From the NCBI RefSeq assembly GCF_000621325.1, contig NZ_JHYQ01000003.1, positions 62,001 to 126,000 on the forward strand: a DNA stretch of 64,000 nt. Reading direction: 5' to 3'. This DNA comes from Thiothrix lacustris DSM 21227 (GTDB lineage: Bacteria > Pseudomonadota > Gammaproteobacteria > Thiotrichales > Thiotrichaceae). Made by a program: the position numbers and the translations under genes. Under the pieces are notes generated by a model. That model ran no database searches, had not been told where the DNA came from, and was given only the letters and a program-made list of their open reading frames with translations. Positions 9,540-17,584 of this stretch are shown here, piece by piece (position 1 is the stretch's first letter; each line of letters starts with the position of its first letter).

Positions 9540-9971
9540 TTAGTAGGCTGGCATACTATTGGGATCAAGTGCGGTTTTGGTGTCGTCAGCTTGATGCAGT
9601 TCGGCGTTCAAGCGTTCGATTTCTTGTTGTTGGGTCGCCAGTTGTTGTTCTAAAGCGGCGACTGAGCTGCTTTGGGTGGCAACTTGTTTGGCGTTTGTGT
9701 CTTGGTTGAGAGCATCCAGTTGCTGGGTTTTTTCGGCAAGCTGTTGCTGGCTTTGCTGCAAGCGCTGTTCTGCGTCATTGAGTTTGGCTTGCAAGGTTTC
9801 CAGCGCCAGTTGCTGTTGCTGGAGTTGCGCTGGCAGTTGACTGGTCGCGGTATCGTTGGTGACTGGCGGAACAGGTGGGCAAGTGCTTTCGCTGGTGCTG
9901 GGGGTGTTGCAGCCAGTTAAGCTTAGGAATATACCAAAGGTTATCAATAGCCGAGGTTTGTAAATTTCCAT
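9540..9971 (-). CDS. Coiled-coil lipoprotein of unknown function
   Basis: 143 residues. A short lipoprotein signal ends in LTGC (Cys about 21). A Pro/Thr/Ser linker follows, then a Gln-rich heptad-like coiled coil (about 50-125: QLQQQQLALETLQAKL and similar) and a short tail. It lies 14 bp upstream of the 1476-residue DUF1800 gene and presumably shares its transcript. It may be an outer-membrane-anchored partner, but nothing in the sequence proves an interaction. Gln-rich low complexity makes homology calls unreliable. Confidence 0.7.
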   Translation of the reverse strand: MEIYKPRLLITFGIFLSLTGCNTPSTSESTCPPVPPVTNDTATSQLPAQLQQQQLALETLQAKLNDAEQRLQQSQQQLAEKTQQLDALNQDTNAKQVATQSSSVAALEQQLATQQQEIERLNAELHQADDTKTALDPNSMPAY

Positions 9972-10080
9972 TAGTTTTTTATATGTTGTTGAAGTCTTTG
10001 CTATTAGAGCAAACTTGCAAGGGGATGGGAATAGCTTAAGCTGACATTCATTAGTTTTTCTTATTTATCATCATTTGCTC

Positions 10081-10111
10081 AAAAAAAAGCCCCAAGGCTG
10101 GGGCTTTTTTC
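10081..10111 (-). terminator. Intrinsic terminator downstream of htpG
   Basis: GC-rich inverted repeat AAAGCCCC / GGGGCTTT with short loop, flanked by A8 on one side and T6 on the other. It sits 13 bp after the htpG stop (reverse strand). The symmetric A and T runs could let it work in both directions. Confidence 0.85.
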
Positions 10112-10123
10112 TTAGAGGAAGGC

Positions 10124-12013
10124 TTAACTCATCGCCAGCATCAGCTTGTTCAAGCGATTGACGAAGCCCGCCGGATCATCCAATTGCCCGCCTTCGGCCA
10201 GAATCGCCTGATCCAGCAGGATGCTTGACCATTCGCTGAAACGTTCGTCGTCGGTTTCAGCTTCCATGCGTTGGAGCAGGGGATGCGTCGGGTTGATTTC
10301 CAACGCAGGTTTGGTATCGGGCATTTCATGGCCAGCCTGCTTCATCAGTTGCTGCATGTAGAGTGCCATATCTTGGTCATTCAACACGATGCAGGATGGG
10401 GAAGTGGTCAAACGGTGGGAAACACGTACTTCACCGACCTTTTCGCCCAGTGCTGTTTTAATGTGTTCGACCATATTTTTGGCTTCGGCTTCGACTTTTT
10501 CCTGTGCCTTTTTGTCTTCCTCGGTTTCGAGGGCGGACAGGTCAAGCTGGCCTTTGGCGACAGATTGCAGCGATTTGCCTTCAAACTCCATCAAATGCTG
10601 TACCAGCCACTCGTCTACGCGGTCAGACAGCAGCAGCACTTCGATGCCTTTTTTGCGGAAGACTTCCAGATGCGGGCTGTTCTTCGCGGCAGTGTGGCTG
10701 TCGGCGGTGATGTAGTAGATTTTGTCCTGACCTTCCTTCATGCGGGCGATGTAGTCGGGCAGGGAAACGCTTTGCTCAGCACTGTCATCCAGCGTGGAGG
10801 AGAAACGCAGCAGCTTGGCGATTTGCTCGCGGTTGCTGAAGTCTTCGCCGGGGCCTTCTTTCAGCACTTTGCCGAACTCTTTCCAGAATTTCTGGTACTT
10901 GTCGGGTTCGTTGGCAATCATGTTTTCCAGCAAGCCGATGACTTTTTTCACCGAGGCATTTTTCATGTTCTCGATGACTTTGTTGCCTTGCAGGATTTCA
11001 CGCGACACGTTCAGCGGCAGGTCGTTGGAATCCAGCACACCGCGCACGAAACGCAGGTAGCGTGGCATCAGCTTGAATTCCTTGTCTTCCATGATGAAGA
11101 CGCGCTGCACGTACAGTTTCAGGCCGTGGGTGTTATCGCGGTCAAACAGGTCGAACGGTGCTTTGGCAGGCAGGTAGAGCAGCGAGGTGTATTCGTATTT
11201 GCCTTCGACGCGGTTGTGGCTCCACGCCAGCGCGTCTTCCCAGTCGTGGGAAACGTGCTTGTAGAATTCCTGGTATTCCTCTGTCGTGACTTCGGACTTG
11301 GGGCGAGTCCACAGTGCGTTGGCTTTGTTGACGGTTTCCCACTCATCCTTGGTTTCACCGGCTTCGGTTTTGTACATGTTCACCGGCAGCGGGATGTGGT
11401 CGGAATATTGGCGGATGATATTGCGCAAACGCCAGTCGTCTGCCAGCAGCTTTTCGTCTTCCTTGAGGTGCAGGACGATTTCAGTGCCACGGCTCGCTTT
11501 TTCGACTTGTTCCAGTGAGTAACCGGATTGCGCGTCGGATTCCCAGCGTACACCTTCGGAAGCCGCAGCACCGGCACGGCGAGTTGTCAGGGTGACTTTA
11601 TCCGCAACGATGAAGGAGGCATAAAAACCGACCCCGAACTGCCCGATCATGTGTGAGTCTTTTTTCTCATCGCCGGTCAGTTTGCTGAGGAATTCCTTGG
11701 TGCCGGATTTGGCAATTGTACCGATATTGGTGACAACTTCATCGCGGCTCATGCCGATGCCGTTGTCTCGCACGGTGATAGTGCCTTCTTTGCTGTCGAA
11801 CTCGACTTCTACACGCAGTTCGCTGTCGGTTTCGTAGAGGCTGTCATTGCCAATCGCTTCAAAACGCAGCTTGTCGCAGGCATCCGAACCGTTGGAGATG
11901 AGTTCGCGTAGGAAAATTTCCTTATTGGAGTACAGCGAGTGAATCATCAGGTGCAGAAGCTGGTTCACTTCGGTCTGAAATTGCATGTTTTCTTTGTTGG
12001 TCGTTGCCGTCAT
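10124..12013 (-). CDS. htpG: Molecular chaperone HtpG (Hsp90)
   Basis: 629 residues, the usual HtpG size. The N-terminal GHKL ATPase domain has the [21 protein letters not shown] segment (catalytic Glu and Asn of the ATP site), DNGIGMS and [15 protein letters not shown] (lid/ATP motifs). Middle and C-terminal dimerisation domains follow. ATP-dependent cytosolic chaperone. A GAGG ribosome site lies about 11 bp before the ATG and a sigma-32-type promoter about 45-70 bp upstream, so heat-shock control is expected. Confidence 0.97.
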   Translation of the reverse strand: MTATTNKENMQFQTEVNQLLHLMIHSLYSNKEIFLRELISNGSDACDKLRFEAIGNDSLYETDSELRVEVEFDSKEGTITVRDNGIGMSRDEVVTNIGTIAKSGTKEFLSKLTGDEKKDSHMIGQFGVGFYASFIVADKVTLTTRRAGAAASEGVRWESDAQSGYSLEQVEKASRGTEIVLHLKEDEKLLADDWRLRNIIRQYSDHIPLPVNMYKTEAGETKDEWETVNKANALWTRPKSEVTTEEYQEFYKHVSHDWEDALAWSHNRVEGKYEYTSLLYLPAKAPFDLFDRDNTHGLKLYVQRVFIMEDKEFKLMPRYLRFVRGVLDSNDLPLNVSREILQGNKVIENMKNASVKKVIGLLENMIANEPDKYQKFWKEFGKVLKEGPGEDFSNREQIAKLLRFSSTLDDSAEQSVSLPDYIARMKEGQDKIYYITADSHTAAKNSPHLEVFRKKGIEVLLLSDRVDEWLVQHLMEFEGKSLQSVAKGQLDLSALETEEDKKAQEKVEAEAKNMVEHIKTALGEKVGEVRVSHRLTTSPSCIVLNDQDMALYMQQLMKQAGHEMPDTKPALEINPTHPLLQRMEAETDDERFSEWSSILLDQAILAEGGQLDDPAGFVNRLNKLMLAMS

Positions 12014-12368
12014 GGGTTGTTATTCCTCACATCTATGTTCATTCAATGTCGGCAAGATGGGGGAGGTATGGCGGGATTTCAAGGGCAATGTGAGGAGCTT
12101 ATTCAGTTTGTCCCGATTTTTGCTCACATCGTCATGTAATCGATATAAGTGTTGTCAATATTTGGATATTTTTACGTTATTGTTCGACTTTGTTTATGAT
12201 TGTTGCATAAATTGATCAATGAATATTACGGTAATTTTTGTTTTTAAAATTCATGTTGATTGATTAAAAAAATAGGCATTTTTTTGTTTTTTGTAATACA
12301 ATCATATGTAGTTTTTATGGGCAAATGGTTTTTTTATTTGATGGCTTTTCGCCAGTAATGGAGTTTTT
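12014..12368. other. 355-bp AT-rich intergenic region between htpG and a lipoprotein gene
   Basis: Divergent promoter region. The htpG-proximal part holds the sigma-32-like promoter (12057-12083). The remaining 250 bp are AT-rich with T-runs and no open frame of note. I see no RNA gene or strong inverted repeat. A promoter for the 12369 lipoprotein is expected here but no -35/-10 pair was convincing. Confidence 0.6.
12057..12083 (-). promoter_or_regulatory. Sigma-32 (heat-shock) promoter of htpG
   Basis: On the reverse strand the sequence reads CTTGAAA, 14 bp, then CCCCAT, which fits the enterobacterial sigma-32 consensus (CTTGAAA, 13-15 bp, CCCCAT-T) almost perfectly. Transcription would begin about 35-40 bp before the htpG ATG. 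Confidence 0.82.
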
Positions 12369-12710
12369 ATGTCTATTAAAGTTATGATGTCCGTCGTTGG
12401 TTGCGTGGCTTTCTTGTCAATGTCTGGTTGTGCTTCGGTTGCAGTTGGTAATGCGCCAGATAAAACTCCCCCGAAGTTAATGAAGTCTGAGAATGCGCGT
12501 GGTTTGCTTCAAGGTAAGTCTGCTGGTGTGTTGTGGGATAAACCGAGTGCGTTTGGCCCCGTGCCCGCTAATCTTCAAACGGTAGGCAATGCAGCATGTC
12601 AGGCGATTGGTTTTGCTAAAGCTTCTGGATACCATCCTTCAGCGCTAGATGTAGAGGGTAAAGCCATTGCGGGTGGTGGCTTCTTCTGCTCTGCTGGCGC
12701 AAAACAGTAA
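12369..12710 (+). CDS. Small hypothetical lipoprotein
   Basis: 113 residues with a lipoprotein signal and lipobox MSGC (Cys 21). The mature part contains LLQGKSAGVLWDKPSAFGPVP and ends GGGFFCSAGAKQ. It has a GGAG ribosome site 4-5 bp before the ATG. No domain recognised. Isolated by an AT-rich upstream region and a hairpin downstream, so probably a single-gene unit. Confidence 0.72.
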   Translation: MSIKVMMSVVGCVAFLSMSGCASVAVGNAPDKTPPKLMKSENARGLLQGKSAGVLWDKPSAFGPVPANLQTVGNAACQAIGFAKASGYHPSALDVEGKAIAGGGFFCSAGAKQ

Positions 12711-12722
12711 TATTTTCTTAGA

Positions 12723-12761
12723 CCTAAAGCCCACATCTAAGCATTAGACGCGGGCTTTAGG
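12723..12761. terminator. Inverted repeat between convergent lipoprotein and dioxygenase genes
   Basis: Perfect 10-bp arms CCTAAAGCCC and GGGCTTTAGG, plus an inner TCTAA/TTAGA pair, sit between two convergent stops. Likely a shared terminator, although the T-rich tail (GTTGTTAGTT) is weak. Confidence 0.6.
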
Positions 12762-12764
12762 TTG

Positions 12765-13616
12765 TTAGTTAGTCATTTGCTCATAAAATAAATCACCTTC
12801 CCCTTGGTCACGGAACCATTTGGTGATGATTATTTTTTCACCTTCTTCAACGGGCATACCTTGATGCAGTGTATGACGATTAGGTAGGCCATCTGGATAA
12901 ATATTGTTCCAAATGACAGCTTGTCCTTGCTTTGGATAAAGGGTGTAATCAAGATAGGGAAAATGAGTTCCCCCTCCCTTCGCTACATCATTTAAGTAAA
13001 TCATGAACGTCCATGTTCTTTGCCCTTTTTGTGAGGTGAAGGCATAGTGTTCTGGGGCATCTTTTACAAAATAGTCATGGTGTGCTTTTAGTTCTTTTCC
13101 TAACGCATAGCGTTGAGCCTGAATGTCTTCTGAGTAAGGCAGGCATATACCTAAAGTACGTGCTATTTTTTCATCAATATAATCAACGAAAGGGTCATCA
13201 CTCTTGCGTAGGTGGCAAGTCATACTGGTACGAAAGGTTTTGTCGCCATCATCGTGTGATACTTGTGATGGGGCAAGATTTTCAGCTGTTAGTGCAATAA
13301 CCCGTTCGCATTCTGCAACGGTAAAAAAATTATCGAGCGTGTACAGTTGTATGATATCGGTGTTGAGACGTTGTGCCCCTAATGCTGCACCACGTGCCTC
13401 CATTACTTGGGAAAGTGTTTGATAATCAATGTTTGTATTGGCTTGGATGGGTTGTGTTTCAATACCTTTTGGGTAGGCACTCCCCATCATCTGTTGCAGT
13501 GTTTCGGCATCAAAGCCATTCTCACGCATCTTTTTGTATAAATCGTTTGGACTGACTTTCCGTGACAGATTGGTATCTAACCAATCTTGCCATTCTTGAT
13601 CCTTTATAGTAAACAT
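12765..13616 (-). CDS. 2OG-Fe(II) oxygenase, prolyl-4-hydroxylase-like
   Basis: 283 residues. The C-terminal half is a double-stranded beta-helix dioxygenase domain of the P4Hc type. The Fe(II) ligands are visible as HxD in AHHDYF (H179, D181) and the distal His in LHQGMPV (H251). GEKIIITKW supplies the 2-oxoglutarate-binding Lys (about K261). The N-terminal about 90 residues are a helical extension without a recognised domain. It would hydroxylate a prolyl or other peptide side chain, consuming O2 and 2-oxoglutarate; the substrate is unknown. Confidence 0.87.
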   Translation of the reverse strand: MFTIKDQEWQDWLDTNLSRKVSPNDLYKKMRENGFDAETLQQMMGSAYPKGIETQPIQANTNIDYQTLSQVMEARGAALGAQRLNTDIIQLYTLDNFFTVAECERVIALTAENLAPSQVSHDDGDKTFRTSMTCHLRKSDDPFVDYIDEKIARTLGICLPYSEDIQAQRYALGKELKAHHDYFVKDAPEHYAFTSQKGQRTWTFMIYLNDVAKGGGTHFPYLDYTLYPKQGQAVIWNNIYPDGLPNRHTLHQGMPVEEGEKIIITKWFRDQGEGDLFYEQMTN

Positions 13617-13707
13617 AACGACTCCATTTTTAGCCCATCAATAAAGAATTAGGATTTTAATGGCTTAAGTAACTATTTTCTATGGCATACATCAATATAT
13701 TGTTATA

Positions 13708-15255
13708 TTAATCAGGCATGACAATAAAGGTATTCTCGCCTTGTGGAAAAACTTGTGTCTGGATCACTCTTTTTGTGGGTGATTTTGTTTGAGAGGGTGC
13801 AGAGCCTACAACGAAAGTATTTTCATTAAGCGGAATAACAGTAGCAGTAGCAGGCTGCCGAAGGCTCGGTTGAATAATAGTTGGTGATATCACCTGTATT
13901 GGCATTGTTGGTTTTTGGGGTGGATTATTAGACTTATTGTTATGCCTCCTTTCTTTCTGAATATTCAGGGATGTATCGGTCTGGATAACTAAGTCAGCTG
14001 ATCGTTGGTTGATATTGCGTGGGTAAGATGATGATGTTGTTTCAACCAATTGATTTTCTTCTGTTGATCTAACAGCTACTGGTAAATTTGCTGGTTGTGT
14101 AGCAAATGGTGGTTTACTGATTTGCTGATTTATTTTCTGACGAATAGGTTCTTCTGCTGATTTTTTGGCAGTGATTTGTTTTTTTATTGATTGCGTTGGT
14201 GGTGTCTGCATAACGTTGAGTGAAGGTGCCACTACACTAGGTTTGATGGTATTTTTTGCTTCTAAATGGTGGGTTTGTGTGGTGTCAGTCTTCGTGCTGT
14301 TTTCTGCTTGGTTATGAAATTTATAGATACCAATGAGTAAAACTAGCAGTGTTAGTGATGAAGCAATGTTTCTAAAACTAATAGGGGTAGTTTTATCGTT
14401 ATTAGTAATGGGATTTTGGCTGTCTGTCGGAATGCTAGTGAATGCATGAACGAGTTCATAGGGAGACATCTGACGTTTCTGCCATTCCAATGATAAGCCG
14501 CGCTGCAAACTTATTTGTGATTCTGAATTTAAGTTGGCAGGTACGGATGGCTTTTTTTTCTGGTGGTAGGCTTCTAATGTACTTAGCGTCGTAAAAGGAG
14601 GTCGGCCATAAAGAATATGATAAGCAATACAGGCGATTGCGAAGGTATCATCTTGAGGGGTTGGGATATTTCCCATGGATACCTGAGGGCTGCAATACGC
14701 AGAATTTAACTGAAGTTCATGTTTGATCAGATCATTGTTTTTAAAAAGAATAATGAGGGACATGACCACAGGAGCATTTAAGATTTTATAGTGGTCTTCT
14801 TGACATAAAATGGCACCTGGTTCAATGAAGCCAAAACCGCCTTTAGGGCAGATATCCTTAACCGCTTGTAAAATATTGATTAATGATGGTTGTACAGTGT
14901 CGGTGCTCGGTTGGCTATTGCTTGCATGTCTCTGATTTATGTTATTTATTAGCAGTTCCCCGCAAGGTTCATCCAACACAATCCAGTATACCCCTTGATA
15001 TTCGTGGGCATCAGCAATATTGAGAGGGGCGTTTTCCTGAGCAAATCTCGCCATGACGCTTGTAATGACATCAGAAAATCCGGGATAAGCAAAGATCTTC
15101 GGTTCTACTGCGAATATTAGTACCTGTCGTGGGGCTTCATCCTCAACCTCACTGATGAAGTCATGGGCACGGAACAATTTCCCCAGCGTGGTGGTCGACA
15201 ACAAATCACCGAGTTCGTAGCGATCTGCAATCATGAGATTAGGCTTGGTTGTCAT
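13708..15255 (-). CDS. Membrane-anchored Ser/Thr pseudokinase with repeat-bearing C terminus
   Basis: 515 residues from the ATG at 15255 (an in-frame TTG at 15273 would add six). Residues 10-275 follow the protein-kinase pattern: glycine-loop region, WIVLDEP hinge-like segment, SPQ in place of APE, and the helix DDTFAIACIAYHILYGRPPF. Three catalytic motifs are missing: the VAIK Lys position reads VLIFAVEP, the HRDxxxxN loop reads GFGFIEPGAIL, and DFG reads LNAP. One transmembrane segment (about 298-312) is followed by about 190 low-complexity residues. The tail holds two similar motifs, IPLNENTFVV and FPQGENTFIV, the latter nearly at the end. A signalling or scaffold role is inferred. It is divergent from the Ala-rich exported protein. 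Confidence 0.72.
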   Translation of the reverse strand: MTTKPNLMIADRYELGDLLSTTTLGKLFRAHDFISEVEDEAPRQVLIFAVEPKIFAYPGFSDVITSVMARFAQENAPLNIADAHEYQGVYWIVLDEPCGELLINNINQRHASNSQPSTDTVQPSLINILQAVKDICPKGGFGFIEPGAILCQEDHYKILNAPVVMSLIILFKNNDLIKHELQLNSAYCSPQVSMGNIPTPQDDTFAIACIAYHILYGRPPFTTLSTLEAYHQKKKPSVPANLNSESQISLQRGLSLEWQKRQMSPYELVHAFTSIPTDSQNPITNNDKTTPISFRNIASSLTLLVLLIGIYKFHNQAENSTKTDTTQTHHLEAKNTIKPSVVAPSLNVMQTPPTQSIKKQITAKKSAEEPIRQKINQQISKPPFATQPANLPVAVRSTEENQLVETTSSSYPRNINQRSADLVIQTDTSLNIQKERRHNNKSNNPPQKPTMPIQVISPTIIQPSLRQPATATVIPLNENTFVVGSAPSQTKSPTKRVIQTQVFPQGENTFIVMPD

Positions 15256-15452
15256 GTGTAGTAATGGTTCCAAGTATATTATTCACAGAATAAAATGTGG
15301 TGTAAGGCATAGGTGCTTATAGAAATTATATAGAAACAAAAGCTTTTTTTTATGGGAGAATCACACTATAATATTAATTTATTATGATAGTGATTATCTA
15401 CATAGTAAACGGTTTATTTTTTCCGATTAAAATGATCTAAAGAGGCTTCAAT

Positions 15453-16166
15453 ATGAACGTGATCAAGAAACTTTCCATGTCTGCAATGGTTGCAGTAGCA
15501 CTGGCCGGTGGGGTATCTACCTCAGCTTTTGCTGAGTTATCGGGTACTGAACTGAGCAGTGCGAATAATGTCGTACTGAATGCTGCTAAAGTGGCTGCAC
15601 AAAATGCTGCTTCGGCAAATCTCGCGGGGGAGGCTGCGGCTTCTGCTATTTCTCAAGCGGCATATAGTGCTGCGGCAACTATTCCTGGTTTGACTGGTAG
15701 CCAGTTGGCTTCACTGGTTGCTTCATCAACGTTGCAAGCAGCAGCAGCAGCGAATATTGCTGGCGTAACTGCTACAATGGCAGCCGCACAAGCAGCGACT
15801 GTTACTGGTGTTGCGGCTGGTACTGCTATTTCCGTGATTCCAGCGGTTGCAGCAGCAGGTGGTTCTATTCTTGCTGGTGGTAGCTTTAGCGTGTTAGCAA
15901 TTGCTGGTGCTGGTTTAGCAGCGGCAGTTGTTGCTTCTAAGAGTGATAGTTCTAGCACAACAACACCAACTCCTACAGGTGGTACAACTACAGGTGGTAC
16001 AACTACAGGTGGTACAACTACAGGTGGTACAACTACAGGTGGTACAACTACAGGTGGTACAACTACAGGTGGTACAACTGCAGGTGGTACAACTACAGGT
16101 GGTACACCATCACCATCACCAACACCATCACCAACACCAACACCAACTCCGGTTAGTGGTGGTTAA
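15453..16166 (+). CDS. Ala-rich exported protein with GGTTT tandem repeats
   Basis: 237 residues. A clear signal peptide ends in AFA (about residue 27). A strongly Ala-rich region (28-125) and a Gly/Ala/Val/Ile hydrophobic stretch (126-160) follow, then eight pentapeptides GGTTT (one is GGTTA) and a PSPTP-type Pro/Ser/Thr tail. Composition resembles surface or sheath proteins, but no family is recognised. AAAGAGG lies just before the ATG. The repeat-plus-Pro tail may span the envelope or matrix (inference). Confidence 0.72.
   Translation: MNVIKKLSMSAMVAVALAGGVSTSAFAELSGTELSSANNVVLNAAKVAAQNAASANLAGEAAASAISQAAYSAAATIPGLTGSQLASLVASSTLQAAAAANIAGVTATMAAAQAATVTGVAAGTAISVIPAVAAAGGSILAGGSFSVLAIAGAGLAAAVVASKSDSSSTTTPTPTGGTTTGGTTTGGTTTGGTTTGGTTTGGTTTGGTTAGGTTTGGTPSPSPTPSPTPTPTPVSGG
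15978..16106 (+). repeat. 15-bp tandem repeat inside the Ala-rich protein gene
   Basis: Eight consecutive copies of GGTGGTACAACTACA plus a partial ninth. All are identical at DNA level except the seventh, whose ACTGCA changes Thr to Ala. Near-perfect identity at synonymous positions indicates recent expansion by slippage or recombination; copy changes keep the frame. Confidence 0.95.
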
Positions 16167-16191
16167 TCCTCAGTTCTTCGTGAACTGAAGC

Positions 16192-16218
16192 AAAAAGCCC
16201 TCATTTTGAGGGCTTTTT
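16192..16218. terminator. Bidirectional intrinsic terminator
   Basis: AAAAAGCCCTCA / TGAGGGCTTTTT hairpin with flanking A and T runs. It lies 26 bp after the Ala-rich protein stop and overlaps the 3' end of the convergent ligase gene. A second small hairpin CAGTTC-loop-GAACTG precedes it (16171-16187). Confidence 0.88.
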
Positions 16219-17580
16219 GTTGGATTGATATAAAAATATACCACCTAGAAATGCGAAGAAGATGCTGTTAGCAGGCGTATGAAAGTTAAAATCTGTCAAG
16301 CCATGCAAAGCCAATAATAAAATACTAATACCGGCGGAGATTTGCATGAAGTAAAAATATCCCCAAGCATCCCTGCTTTTGCGTTGTTGATAGAGTTTGA
16401 ACCAACCAACGGCATACAAGGCTAAAAACAGCACCATGATAATCCCACCCAATAGCCCTGTTTCTAGCAGAAACTCTAAGTAATCGTTATGAGCATGATT
16501 AATAAATACTGGCATTTCCGGTGGTTGGAATGCCATAAAAACTGACTGGAATGTACCAGGCCCGCTGCCGAAAGGAAAAAAATGCTTGGTAGCTTGCCAA
16601 GTTTGATCGAAAATTTCCCATCTTAAATCTTCAACAGGATCCACAGCAAACCGATTTAGCACAGGTATTAGCCCAATATTGGAAGCAATGCCTATTGCAA
16701 TCACCGTGATGCTGGCACCGAATCCTAACGCACGTTTACCACCAATGTGCCGAGCAAATAAGAAGGAACAAAGTAATAGTGCCAACATCACCAGTGCAAC
16801 GCCTGTTCTTGAGCGGGCAAAAATCCCCCCCAGAATCAACACTAAACTCACCGTGAAAAAAATCAAGGTTTGGTTAAAATGTTGCTGATTATCATGATCT
16901 TCGTGTTTTTTGTGACGAAAACTATAAGCCGTTAAACCCAAAGCAATCGGAATAGCCATCTCCAATAACCCAGAGAAATGGTCACGATTAGGGTAGGTAC
17001 CTGTTGCAACATTTTTACTGGCTGTGAGCTCCCACCAAAAAGCCCATTCAGCACCACTACCGTACTGGATCAAGCCTAATGACGCTTGAAAAGTCGCTAC
17101 CCCCAGAAAGACATATACCAGTCGTATCACATAATGTTTCGGGAGTAACAACGTGGCCATGAAAATCCCGATGACCGGCAGCAGGGCAAGTAATGCGGTT
17201 AAGGTTCGTGAAGGTATCAGCGATAGTGGTAGGTAATTGACAGCCATGCCTGCATCAGTGAGTACGGCTACACTTTCTAGATACAAGGATCGCCCCGGCA
17301 ATTGTAACGACAAACCAGTCGGTAATGGCATTAAGTAAAGCAGCGGCAGTAATAAGCCACTGATGATTAACGCCCATGCCAAGGCCGGTATAGACTTTTT
17401 CGGGTGCGGATACCACAGGGACACTATCAGTAAGATCACACCTAATATTTCTAAGATCATTAACGCGGATGCCATCCTACCGCCCCGCATTAATGGCGCA
17501 AAGCACAGGATGGCAACACTTAGCGTGAAGAGCACTTGTTGATGAAGTGAGGCAGAATTGTTTGAAGAATCGCTACGCAT
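16201..17580 (-). CDS. O-antigen ligase / Wzy-like polymerase family protein
   Basis: 459 residues with about ten to twelve membrane segments and the Wzy_C-type periplasmic loop: PNRDHFSGLLEMAIP, RSRTGVALVML and HNDYLEFLLETGLLG. Such proteins polymerise or ligate undecaprenyl-linked glycans on the periplasmic face. The ATG at 17580 follows the upstream gene's stop by 4 bp (a GTG at 17598 is possible), suggesting translational coupling. It is the 3'-most gene of the polysaccharide locus. A second protein of this family lies at 31133-32344, so one may polymerise and the other ligate. Confidence 0.85.
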   Translation of the reverse strand: MRSDSSNNSASLHQQVLFTLSVAILCFAPLMRGGRMASALMILEILGVILLIVSLWYPHPKKSIPALAWALIISGLLLPLLYLMPLPTGLSLQLPGRSLYLESVAVLTDAGMAVNYLPLSLIPSRTLTALLALLPVIGIFMATLLLPKHYVIRLVYVFLGVATFQASLGLIQYGSGAEWAFWWELTASKNVATGTYPNRDHFSGLLEMAIPIALGLTAYSFRHKKHEDHDNQQHFNQTLIFFTVSLVLILGGIFARSRTGVALVMLALLLCSFLFARHIGGKRALGFGASITVIAIGIASNIGLIPVLNRFAVDPVEDLRWEIFDQTWQATKHFFPFGSGPGTFQSVFMAFQPPEMPVFINHAHNDYLEFLLETGLLGGIIMVLFLALYAVGWFKLYQQRKSRDAWGYFYFMQISAGISILLLALHGLTDFNFHTPANSIFFAFLGGIFLYQSNKKPSK

Positions 17581-17584
17581 AACT

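Noticed and set aside
10271..11518. 415-residue forward open frame rich in Phe, Val and His
   Set aside because: Antisense shadow of htpG. HtpG is certain from its motifs on the other strand.
15978..16106. Tandem repeat considered as a CRISPR array
   Set aside because: Units are contiguous 15-mers without spacers and encode GGTTT in frame.
15928..16188. Alternative-frame peptide with LQVVQ repeats across the minisatellite
   Set aside because: A by-product of the 15-bp repeat in another frame; no signal or start context, while the main frame has a signal peptide.
17477..17484. GGCGGTAG octamer (ops core) on the reverse strand
   Set aside because: It lies inside the ligase coding sequence, lacks the following CGT and is not in a leader, so probably chance.
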